Origin: JBAXRT01 sp037131065
Lineage (GTDB): Bacteria; Bacteroidota; Bacteroidia; Bacteroidales; FEN-979
Direction of reading: 5' to 3'
Length of the DNA: 32,793 bases
Assembly: GCA_037131065.1 (NCBI GenBank)
Contig: JBAXRT010000013.1
Coordinates: 1-32,793 of the forward strand
Made by a program: the position numbers and the translations under genes. Positions 14,158-22,010 of the stretch are shown here, piece by piece. The notes beneath the pieces were generated by a model, which made no database searches, was not told the origin of the DNA, and saw only the letters and a program-made list of their open reading frames with translations. Numbering within the stretch: the first letter of the stretch is position 1; each line of letters opens with the position of its first letter.

Positions 14158-16866
14158 TTGATCAGAAATACCTTTTGTTCCGCTTTTACTTTTCTTTGCA
14201 TTGTTCTGTTTCCGCTGGTTTCCGCTGGTCAGTTTGTTTCCTGCGGAGGTCCCCGCGAAATGGATCATCCCATCACATTTTCTCATGATCCGGGTTCGGC
14301 CGAAAGGAACACCAATGAGATTATGACAGCAATTGCGAAAGAGGTTCTCAGAGAGCCCTGGAAGGTGGTACTGAAGGTGCGTTTTGTTCTTGATGTGCAG
14401 GTCAGCCAGGGGAAGCCTGGTGAGGCCATGCTGCAGATGATTCTATCCGGACCCGGAGTTACCGGCGACACACGATACCGCCTCTTCGATATTGCCGATG
14501 TTCTTCTACCTTCAAAGGTGAGCATTACAATCCGCGTCACCAACAGGGCTGATCCATCTATGTCAAGGGAGATTACCGTCGACCGGCCACTTGCAGGAAA
14601 TTCCGATACTACCGGCAGAGGAGATTACAGGCTCCTCTTCGACCCGATGACCGATACCCTGGTTGTGCAATCTGCAGGGATGTCGTTTGATGAGGATGCC
14701 AGGAACCGGTTCTTTGCAAGGCTTGCGGAGATTAACGATTACTATGCCTGCCGGGCTTTGCTCGATACATTGAACCGCCTTGCGGAACAGACCGATATAC
14801 AAACGGCCGGGGCCTTACCATGGAACTATATCAGGGTGCGGGAGATCTCCCACGCCATCCGGCTGATAGAGAAGAAAGATTTTCCAGGGAATCTTCTTTC
14901 TGGTGGCTTTGACCCGCTCAGCCTGGTTAATCTCTTAACGGCTACAGACAAACGTTCAAGAAGTCTTGCCTTTACTTTCCGGGATGTTCTTTATGCTTCA
15001 GGAGCGATCTCTTTCAACGGATTTGCCGACTCCCTTTGCGAATATTTTATCCAAAGGGTCCTTGTCTATATCACCCTTTCCCACAGGATGAGCGTCATCA
15101 ACGGTGAAATATATTCGGCGTGGCTTGATCACTATTTTGATTTCTCTGTTTTTGAGAATGAAACCGATCTTTTGATGCTGCTTGCCAGGAAAATTTACCC
15201 CGATGCCAACCATGACACCATTCCTGCCTTTTTGTCGCTCAGACTCTTTTCGTCTTACCAGAGACTTGCTGACCTCCAGATGAAGAACGGCGCATTTGCC
15301 GAGGCATTTGACCTGATGGACCACGCTTCACGGTTCACCGGGATGAATCCGTATTTTCCGAAGGAGAAGATGGAGATCGGAACCATTTCAGCAGCTGCCA
15401 GGGGGATCTTCAATTCTTACGTCGGTATTGCCGGCACCTGCATCGCCGGCGGAAAGTTTGCCATGGCAGATAATTACCTTCAGAAGGCTGACGATTACAG
15501 GAAGATGCACTTCTATTTCAATCTTTCAGATTCGCTTTACAACATTGTGTTCAGTGATCTCTTCTTCCGTCGGAATTCCGAGTGTGATCAATTGCTTGAT
15601 GCCGCCAGTTTCGACATTGCCCTCTCGTGTTATCGTTTCCTTGAGAACACTTATGATTCAAACCGGTTGTCGGCTATCCGTTCCGGGCTGGAGGGGAAAA
15701 AGAGAAGGGCGAGGATAGGTATTTTCAGGGAGGTGAGTGGCAGCATCTCTTCTGCTTTAAAGGAAAGCAGTTCCGATTCAGTCCTTTTTTATTTTGAAAA
15801 GGCAGCCGCTTTACAAAAAGATCTGGAAGGGGTGAAAGAGGTTGAATCTGTAATCGATTCACTCGCTCCTTTTGTTGCCCGGATTAAGGTAGAGCGGTTG
15901 ACGCGATCAGCCTGTGCGGCTGTCTCCAGGCGTGAATTCACACTCGCGATGAAAGAGTTCGGAGAGGCTGCCGCAATTGCAGGAGCAAACAACTTTCTGG
16001 TTGACAGTGTTTCGGATTCCCTTTACCGGGTCGCGGTAAAGCAGAATCTCCTGATCACCCTGAGTTCACAGCAGCGTTTTATCTGGACCAATAGTTTTGA
16101 TTCAGCAATGTTGGCTCTCAACCGTGGAAAAAGGATGGCGGCAGCCTTCGGCCTGTCGGAAGATCCCGACGTTCTGATTGCCTTTAGCCGGTACATGGAC
16201 AGGATTGCCGGGCAGCGGTGCAGTAATCTCAGCGACACAATACTTGTCCAGGTTATCCGGGCCGACAGGAGCAGAGCCATGAAAAATTACCTCAGGTCGG
16301 TCATGATACTTCAGCAGGCCTTGAAGACGGCAGCGAAAAATCCGCAATGCCCGTTCCCGGTTCAAAATCTCCGGGATTCTGTAATGAAGTATGAAAAACC
16401 AGCAATTTACCAGCAGAAAATAGAGGAGATCAACCATTCATTATCGGCAGGGGATTATGATAAGGTTGTATCGATTTTTTCGGAAAACGATAAATTTTTT
16501 GAGTTGAATATGCTGGAACGGTTCGGCCTCCCGAGGGGCAATATGTATGATTTTGCAGTCACCCGGGGGAATCCATACCTCACCGCAAAGATTCTCCTTT
16601 ATTTTTCTGGAAAGTCGGAATACGGCGAGGCGATTCGGTCGCTTTTACTTTTGCGATCACAGGGATTTCCGGAACGCAGTGCCGGAGAGATGATGGTCCA
16701 ACTTGGCAAACGAATGGCGGCCGGCGACCTCAGAAGCAATCCGGGAAAAGATCCTGAACTGATGGCTGAAAATTATACAGGAAAGGATCCCTGGTTCTCT
16801 CCATTCCGTTCATCCTATGTCGCCGAGTGGAGGAGAATGCTCGAAGCAATGGGACCGATCCGCTGA
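14158..16866 (+). CDS. Secreted helical-repeat (TPR-like) protein, function unknown
   Basis: A 902-residue protein that I do not recognise. It starts at TTG; no ATG or GTG precedes it in frame before the promoter box, and the first in-frame ATG is some 35 codons later. Starting at TTG gives a clear signal peptide (IRNTFCSAFTFLCIVLFPLVSAGQ). Residues about 40-190 look mainly beta ('WKVVLKVRFVLDVQV', 'SKVSITIRVTN'). The rest, to the C-terminus, is helical with loosely TPR-like pairs, such as 'RLADLQMKNGAFAEAFDLMDHA' and 'AVSRREFTLAMKEFGEAAA'. No catalytic motif, lipobox, T9SS tag or membrane anchor is visible, so it is probably periplasmic. It diverges from the efflux operon and converges on the amylase gene with an 11-bp gap. 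It may not belong functionally to either cluster. Confidence 0.65.
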   Translation: MIRNTFCSAFTFLCIVLFPLVSAGQFVSCGGPREMDHPITFSHDPGSAERNTNEIMTAIAKEVLREPWKVVLKVRFVLDVQVSQGKPGEAMLQMILSGPGVTGDTRYRLFDIADVLLPSKVSITIRVTNRADPSMSREITVDRPLAGNSDTTGRGDYRLLFDPMTDTLVVQSAGMSFDEDARNRFFARLAEINDYYACRALLDTLNRLAEQTDIQTAGALPWNYIRVREISHAIRLIEKKDFPGNLLSGGFDPLSLVNLLTATDKRSRSLAFTFRDVLYASGAISFNGFADSLCEYFIQRVLVYITLSHRMSVINGEIYSAWLDHYFDFSVFENETDLLMLLARKIYPDANHDTIPAFLSLRLFSSYQRLADLQMKNGAFAEAFDLMDHASRFTGMNPYFPKEKMEIGTISAAARGIFNSYVGIAGTCIAGGKFAMADNYLQKADDYRKMHFYFNLSDSLYNIVFSDLFFRRNSECDQLLDAASFDIALSCYRFLENTYDSNRLSAIRSGLEGKKRRARIGIFREVSGSISSALKESSSDSVLFYFEKAAALQKDLEGVKEVESVIDSLAPFVARIKVERLTRSACAAVSRREFTLAMKEFGEAAAIAGANNFLVDSVSDSLYRVAVKQNLLITLSSQQRFIWTNSFDSAMLALNRGKRMAAAFGLSEDPDVLIAFSRYMDRIAGQRCSNLSDTILVQVIRADRSRAMKNYLRSVMILQQALKTAAKNPQCPFPVQNLRDSVMKYEKPAIYQQKIEEINHSLSAGDYDKVVSIFSENDKFFELNMLERFGLPRGNMYDFAVTRGNPYLTAKILLYFSGKSEYGEAIRSLLLLRSQGFPERSAGEMMVQLGKRMAAGDLRSNPGKDPELMAENYTGKDPWFSPFRSSYVAEWRRMLEAMGPIR

Positions 16867-16877
16867 TCGCCGGAGCG

Positions 16878-19733
16878 CTAATTAAGAATCAGTTTACCGG
16901 TTTCACGGATATCTCCGGCCACCAGGTGGTAGAAGTAAATTCCCGGAGCTGCCTTGCCGGCAGGATCTGCTGCAGGATCCCATTTTAGTGTGTTCACACC
17001 GGCCGGCAGTGTGCCCTGAAAAATAACCTTGCGGACGATCCCGTTAAGATCGTAAATGAGCAGGGTTACAGGGGTTTGCTTTTCAAGCATAACAAGCAGG
17101 TTGAATTCCGATGAGGAAGGGTTCGGATAGACCAGCATGTGGCGCAGCATCACCGGTAAAGACAGCTCCTCACTTCCTGCCAAGATGGGTTTCGCCAGGC
17201 GTACGGTGGAGTAGAGGCGGTACTCTCCGGGCTTCATGAGTAGGGTTGCATTCTGATCCTGGACATCGAGTGAATCGCCGGTATAATATTCATACCACAT
17301 ACCGGTTTTGGTGAATGCTGGATCTGCATTCTGATCCACTACATCGAAATTTCCGAGAACCGTGACATCCATCGTAGTGTGATGCAGCCAAACCCGCTTC
17401 ACAGCAGAGGTCAGATCGATGAAATAGTCTGTGGTTTTGAACACCGGCTGGCTCTTTTTCAGGTTCATCAGGACAGAGAAAACATTATTAACATGTCTTC
17501 TTCTCACCTGGTCATAATAATCCCACCGGATCGGTTTTGGTGTCAGCCTGGAATCCGAGGTCCCGGTCGGGTAATTGATGGAGTAATCATAGCCCAATTC
17601 CCCGAATTGCCAAAGCATCTTGGGACCGGGAATGGTATAAAAGAAATTGACCGCCAGTTCGATCCGTTTGAGACCTGTGGTAGTATCCTTTACGTTATAG
17701 GGTGGTTTGCTGGAGTTTCCGGTTGTAATGTTCCTGTACATGACCCTCTCTTCATCGTGGCTTTCCATGTACCCGACCAGATTGGGCTGGCTCCACCCGC
17801 GTTTCTTATATGATACCCAGGAGAGGTCGGAGTTGTTGTTGCTGTTCCACCCCCCGGAAGCATTAATATACGATCCGTTCATGTTTCCCCAGAGCATCAT
17901 CCCGTTCCCGGCCAGTACAACCTCCTCGGTATTGTCGGCGAAATGTTCAAGGATAATATAGGCATTCGTTTTTACCGAACGGATGTAATTGGCATAGTTG
18001 TTCAGGATTGAAATGCGGCTCGCATCATATTGTCCCCAGAGGGCGACGTTGTTCGGATAGGAGTTCTTCTGCGTGAATCCCTTGGAGAGATCAAACCGGA
18101 ACCCGTCCACATGGAATTCGTTAAGCCAGTATTTGACAAGTCTTTCCATGTATGTCTTGGTATAGGTGCTTTCATGGTTGAAATCGTACCCGACGTTATA
18201 GGGGTGTTTCGGAATGGGGTTGAACCATGGACTGTTGGCCGCAGGGCGCTGGGCAGTAGCATCCCAGTATAACTTCACGAGGGGTGAATTCCCGAAATGG
18301 TGGTTGCAGACGATATCCAGGATGACCGCTATCCCTTTTGCATGGGCAGCTTCAACAAACTGTTTCAGGCCATTTTTAGTGCCATAATATTTATCAACGG
18401 CAAAAGAGTAATCGGGGTTGTATCCCCAGCTTATATTTCCTTCAAACTCCATAACTGGCATCAGTTCAATGGCATTGACCCCGAGGCGTTTCAGGTAATC
18501 GAGTGTGTCGATAAGTGAGGGATAATCATGCTTGGCGGTAAAATCTCGGATCAGAAGCTCATAGATGATCAGATCGGTAACAGCAGGGGGATTGAAGGTA
18601 TTGCTGTTCCAGGGATATGGATCCTGGTCGGTCTGCAGGTATGTGGCGATTCCGCTGGTTTTTCCTGAAGGATAGGGAAGTAGCCCCGGGTAGGTGGAAG
18701 CCGGAATATACTGGTCATCCGGATCACTGACCTTATCGGCAAAGGGATCCCCGATCCTGAGAGTCCCGTCGACCAGGTACTGGAAGATATACTCTTTCTT
18801 CGGGGTCAGGTTGCTTACCTGGATCCAGTAATGCATGCCGTCAGTGGTCTTTTTCATATAGTATGCCGAATCCATCTGCCAGTTGTTGAAATCGCCGAGT
18901 GCAAAGACATGATTCTTCAGAGGAGCAAAGAGTGCAAGGACAACGGTAGTAGGGTTGATGTAATTTATTCCGGCAATCGTGCCTGCAGGCATATCGGCAA
19001 TAGCAGGGGAGGGCAGGATGGTGTAAGAGAAGGAGTCGGCAGCAGTGGCTGTATCGTTCGTTGCCACGATCTTCACCCAGTACTTTACCCAATCCTGGCC
19101 AAAATTGTCTGCCAGGATCGAATCGGTGATCCCTTTTCCAGCGGCGGTCTTGACAAGGGTGCCATTCACAAATATCTTCATGGTATCGGCAAGCGGGCTC
19201 TGGGCCGCGACGGGAATAGTGTCATTTTGGAGGAGATATAGATTTTTAGAGGTGGGAAGAAGGATCCTTACCGTGGTGACCGATGGATATACATCGGCAA
19301 AAATGTCGCTGCCGTCGGCATTCCGTCCGACCTTGGTCCCGTTTGAATTCCTGAAGACAAAAGCAAGTTTCAATATCTGTTCACTTACCGGAACACCGTA
19401 AAAACTTCGGATGGAGGGGATTATCCTTAGCTTGTACTTGTTGTTTCCGAGCGGGGACATCTGTGCCTTGGTAGTGTTCTCGTTCCATCCTGCGATCACA
19501 TATTTCCAGTCTGTTGCACTGGTACTGAGATTGGTTATCACGCCGGTATGGGCATAGATCGGTGGGGCAACATCTTTCAGTTCGGCATTTCCGAGCGAGG
19601 CGTCAAAGATGATTGTCACCGAATCATTTTCAACCGGGTACTCGGGAGTGGTTACAATGACCTGTGCAGGAAGGTTTTTTGCAACCAGGAAGGTTGTGAA
19701 TGCAAGGAGGATGAAGAGTTTAATGGATTTCAT
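16878..19733 (-). CDS. T9SS-secreted GH13 alpha-amylase family enzyme
   Basis: A 951-residue extracellular enzyme. The order is signal peptide (1-23), a DUF4961-like N-terminal module (about 25-150) shared with the adjacent 671-residue protein, and a second beta module (150-240). A CBM48/E-set-like domain follows (about 260-345, 'FALGDFNNWQMD'), then the GH13 barrel (about 385-760). Conserved regions are DIVCNHH (473-479), GFRFD with nucleophile Asp548, ILEHF with acid Glu596, and ESHDEE with His659/Asp660. All catalytic residues are intact. A C-terminal domain (about 865-951, 'VYPNPSSSEFNLL' to 'GIYFYHLVAG...GKLILN') is a T9SS type A sorting signal, implying export to the surface or medium. 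It probably cuts alpha-1,4-glucan. It sits behind a terminator and its own promoter. Confidence 0.92.
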   Translation of the reverse strand: MKSIKLFILLAFTTFLVAKNLPAQVIVTTPEYPVENDSVTIIFDASLGNAELKDVAPPIYAHTGVITNLSTSATDWKYVIAGWNENTTKAQMSPLGNNKYKLRIIPSIRSFYGVPVSEQILKLAFVFRNSNGTKVGRNADGSDIFADVYPSVTTVRILLPTSKNLYLLQNDTIPVAAQSPLADTMKIFVNGTLVKTAAGKGITDSILADNFGQDWVKYWVKIVATNDTATAADSFSYTILPSPAIADMPAGTIAGINYINPTTVVLALFAPLKNHVFALGDFNNWQMDSAYYMKKTTDGMHYWIQVSNLTPKKEYIFQYLVDGTLRIGDPFADKVSDPDDQYIPASTYPGLLPYPSGKTSGIATYLQTDQDPYPWNSNTFNPPAVTDLIIYELLIRDFTAKHDYPSLIDTLDYLKRLGVNAIELMPVMEFEGNISWGYNPDYSFAVDKYYGTKNGLKQFVEAAHAKGIAVILDIVCNHHFGNSPLVKLYWDATAQRPAANSPWFNPIPKHPYNVGYDFNHESTYTKTYMERLVKYWLNEFHVDGFRFDLSKGFTQKNSYPNNVALWGQYDASRISILNNYANYIRSVKTNAYIILEHFADNTEEVVLAGNGMMLWGNMNGSYINASGGWNSNNNSDLSWVSYKKRGWSQPNLVGYMESHDEERVMYRNITTGNSSKPPYNVKDTTTGLKRIELAVNFFYTIPGPKMLWQFGELGYDYSINYPTGTSDSRLTPKPIRWDYYDQVRRRHVNNVFSVLMNLKKSQPVFKTTDYFIDLTSAVKRVWLHHTTMDVTVLGNFDVVDQNADPAFTKTGMWYEYYTGDSLDVQDQNATLLMKPGEYRLYSTVRLAKPILAGSEELSLPVMLRHMLVYPNPSSSEFNLLVMLEKQTPVTLLIYDLNGIVRKVIFQGTLPAGVNTLKWDPAADPAGKAAPGIYFYHLVAGDIRETGKLILN

Positions 19734-19754
19734 AAGGATGCTTTTATCTTATGA

Positions 19755-19762
19755 CAAAGATA
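19755..19762 (-). promoter_or_regulatory. Candidate -7 promoter box for the T9SS amylase
   Basis: On the minus strand this reads TATCTTTG, an exact TAnnTTTG match 21 bp before the ATG at 19733. It lies just after the terminator of the upstream gene. The -33 position holds only ATTG (19786-19789) at a slightly long 23-bp spacing. Confidence 0.45.
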
Positions 19763-19790
19763 CTCAGAAATTGGTTGTCGGAGGGCAATA

Positions 19791-19820
19791 AAAAAACCCG
19801 GTCGGAACGGCCGGGTTTTT
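19791..19820 (-). terminator. Intrinsic terminator after the 671-residue T9SS protein
   Basis: A stem of cccggtc and ggccggg around a ggaac loop, flanked by A-runs and T-runs on both sides. In the minus direction it ends in a long U-tract. It begins 18 bp past the stop at 19838. Its symmetry means it could also act on plus-strand transcripts. Confidence 0.8.
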
Positions 19821-19837
19821 ATGTCTGCAACGGGTTA

Positions 19838-21853
19838 TCAGTTCTTTATGAACTTAGCCGTTGAGTGGCTGTTATCATTGGTATAGAACCTGATAAAATA
19901 GATTCCGGCTTTCAGATTGCTGGTATTAACCGACATCTTTTCGGTATTCAGGTTGTTCATGATCATGACCTTCTGGCCTACAACGCTGTAGATCTCAATC
20001 CGCTGTATTCCATTCAGATGTTCGAAATTCATAACATTGTTAACCGGATTCGGATAGAAATTCACGAAAGTATTTCCAACTTCATGGATTCCGACACCGC
20101 CGATTTTTCCGGACGTGTATGTCATGACTGCTTTACCAGTTGCGGAGTCGCCGGATGCTGCGACTGGCGTAACTTCGAAAGCCAGGTAAAGACCTGCATC
20201 ACTTGCAATCGTAGTAATAGTCGTTCCGGCTGCACCTGCAATCTCGGTAAGGCTGTCGCCGGCTGTATTCGGTGATGTATACCATTTATAAAGTGAGGTT
20301 CCTTCGGGGATACCATTAACATTTTCGTAGGTATAGCTGGCAGTCAGAACCTGTCCGACGTTCAACTCACCTGTAATTTCCAGGTTATATGCCCAGGGCG
20401 GGGTGAGAATATTCGGGTTCTTGTTGTCATACCATACTTCAACAAGGTTCTGTGCACCGCCGGTTGTATCGATGACGTCATATTTACGGTTCGGGCCTCC
20501 GCCGGGGAATTCTGAAGTATTCCAGTCTCCGTTGAAACGGAACTTGAATTCAGCAGGTGATCCGCCGATGTATGTTCTCGGAACGTTCATTTTAATAACA
20601 TAAACACTGTCACCAGCGTCATCAAAGAGAACATCATAAGCTCCCCATCCGTTAATGTTGCCCGCAATATCCAGGTAATCATAAGCAGCGGAATCAGGAT
20701 TGAAATGACCGGCACTCATCTGGTATTTCATGATACAATTGAAGGTAACAGGTACCGTAGTCGGATCGTAATTACTGTACATGTGGTTCAGGGTCTTTGA
20801 TGTGGTAGGAGACCACATCTTGCGGTTTGGTCCGCCACCCGGAAACTCAGAAGTGTTCCAGTCGCCGTTGATCCGGAATTTGTACTGGTATATGCGGTTG
20901 GCATCCAGTTGGTAGCTGATCTCATATGTGCTGTCGCCATTGTCGGTCATGTGAGGAGAACCTCCCCAGCCGTTCATTTCACCTGCAATATCCATAAAGT
21001 CCACAGCCGGGTTGAACTGTCCGTTGAGAATATAGTACTTCATGTTGACGACGAAGATGACTGCATTAATCGGATCGTCGTTCCACCAGACATCGTTGGT
21101 GGTAACACCGGGAAGCGCTTTCATGCTCCTGTCAACGGTTTCAAGGGTGGCATCGTTAATACGGTATTTGAAGTTATAAACCACACCGCTGTCAAGGCCT
21201 GTCTCGATCATACCGGTATAGGTAATATCGGGATTCGGATTGAGAAGCAGGGGTGCGATACCCTGATCAAGGACCACATAAACGTTATCCATGATGGGGT
21301 CAAACTGACCTTCATTTACCATCTTATTCATATTCACCTTGAAGGAGAATTTGGGAGTTGAAGATTCAAATGTCAAAGGAATAAAGAAGTCCTTGCAGGC
21401 AGGAGGAGCAGCTGCATCAAAATCACGTCCGTCCTTGGAATCCCATTGGCCATCGTTGAAAACAGCACAAATCCGGGTTACAATCGTTCCGGGAGCAACA
21501 CCATAAAATGCGGAAGGCCTGTAGGAAATAGAATAGGAGCCGTCAGGATTAGGCATAAGCCAGGGATCTTGTCCATTGTGCCCTTTTTCATTATATCCAA
21601 CAACTTCTGACCAGTCAACTCCGCCAATGGTTAGTCCGGAGTGCATATATACCTTCGGTACTCCGGCAAGAGTAGCAGCCTGGAAACAAGCCAGAACCGG
21701 ATTAAAAGTAAGTGTGATCGAGTCAAATACTGTAGCATTAGCAGGTGTGACCGTAATGGCTGCGGGCATCTGACTCTGCGCAATGTTAGAAAATACCACC
21801 ACCGAAAGAAGAACGAGGAGCATTTTCGTAATTTTCAAAGTAAAATTTTTCAT
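19838..21853 (-). CDS. T9SS-secreted multi-module glycan-binding-like protein (SusE/F-like role proposed)
   Basis: A 671-residue protein with no visible catalytic motif. The order is signal peptide (1-27, ending AQSQ), a DUF4961-like module (about 32-165) related to the start of the neighbouring amylase, and three E-set-like units (about 169-262, 265-366, 369-480). An Ig-like segment follows (488-582), then a C-terminal T9SS type A sorting domain (593-671, 'NFYPNPVNNVMNFE'...'KAGIYFIRFY'). Units two and three share 'DIAGxxNGWG' and an identical NGDWNTSEFPGGGPNRK (329-345 and 441-457). Aromatic-rich, CBM-like modules in an amylase locus suggest starch binding, as in SusE/SusF, but no direct binding evidence exists. 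It diverges from susC with a strong promoter and ends at its own terminator. Confidence 0.8.
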   Translation of the reverse strand: MKNFTLKITKMLLVLLSVVVFSNIAQSQMPAAITVTPANATVFDSITLTFNPVLACFQAATLAGVPKVYMHSGLTIGGVDWSEVVGYNEKGHNGQDPWLMPNPDGSYSISYRPSAFYGVAPGTIVTRICAVFNDGQWDSKDGRDFDAAAPPACKDFFIPLTFESSTPKFSFKVNMNKMVNEGQFDPIMDNVYVVLDQGIAPLLLNPNPDITYTGMIETGLDSGVVYNFKYRINDATLETVDRSMKALPGVTTNDVWWNDDPINAVIFVVNMKYYILNGQFNPAVDFMDIAGEMNGWGGSPHMTDNGDSTYEISYQLDANRIYQYKFRINGDWNTSEFPGGGPNRKMWSPTTSKTLNHMYSNYDPTTVPVTFNCIMKYQMSAGHFNPDSAAYDYLDIAGNINGWGAYDVLFDDAGDSVYVIKMNVPRTYIGGSPAEFKFRFNGDWNTSEFPGGGPNRKYDVIDTTGGAQNLVEVWYDNKNPNILTPPWAYNLEITGELNVGQVLTASYTYENVNGIPEGTSLYKWYTSPNTAGDSLTEIAGAAGTTITTIASDAGLYLAFEVTPVAASGDSATGKAVMTYTSGKIGGVGIHEVGNTFVNFYPNPVNNVMNFEHLNGIQRIEIYSVVGQKVMIMNNLNTEKMSVNTSNLKAGIYFIRFYTNDNSHSTAKFIKN
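20414..21061 (-). repeat. Tandem duplicated E-set-like modules within the T9SS binding protein
   Basis: Two adjacent units of about 100-110 residues (265-366 and 369-480) repeat the pattern NMKY/IMKY, G-x-FNP, D-x-DIAG-x-x-NGWG, Y-K/F-K-FR, then an identical 17-residue stretch encoded at 20819-20869 and 20483-20533. A more divergent first unit (169-262) has 'KVNMNKMVNEGQFDP' but lacks the GDWNTSEFPGG loop. Confidence 0.8.
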
Positions 21854-21890
21854 AGGCTTGGTTTTTAGATTAATTATGGTTTATTAAGAA

Positions 21891-21920
21891 CAAATATAGG
21901 CTATTTTTTTCAACTGCAAA
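21891..21920 (-). promoter_or_regulatory. Promoter of the 671-residue T9SS protein
   Basis: On the minus strand TTTG (21917-21920), an 18-bp spacer, then TATATTTG (21891-21898). Both elements match the Bacteroidota consensus exactly. Transcription should begin near 21885, leaving a leader of about 30 bases to the ATG at 21853. Confidence 0.65.
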
Positions 21921-21937
21921 GTTAAAAATAAATAAAG

Positions 21938-21970
21938 TTTAGAGCGAACGGTAAATATTTTTTATTTTTA
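21938..21970 (+). promoter_or_regulatory. Weak candidate promoter of susC
   Basis: TTTA (21938-21941), a 21-bp spacer, then TATTTTTA (21963-21970), each one base off the Bacteroidota consensus. The box ends 40 bp before the susC ATG. No exact TAnnTTTG exists on this strand in the 157-bp divergent gap, so susC may depend on an activator or another sigma factor. Confidence 0.25.
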
Positions 21971-22010
21971 CAACCACGAATTCTATTTATTTAACCAAAA
22001 TTTAACAGCT

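Noticed and set aside
21854..22010. Invertible promoter (inverted repeats) upstream of susC
   Set aside because: I found no paired inverted repeats flanking the divergent gap.
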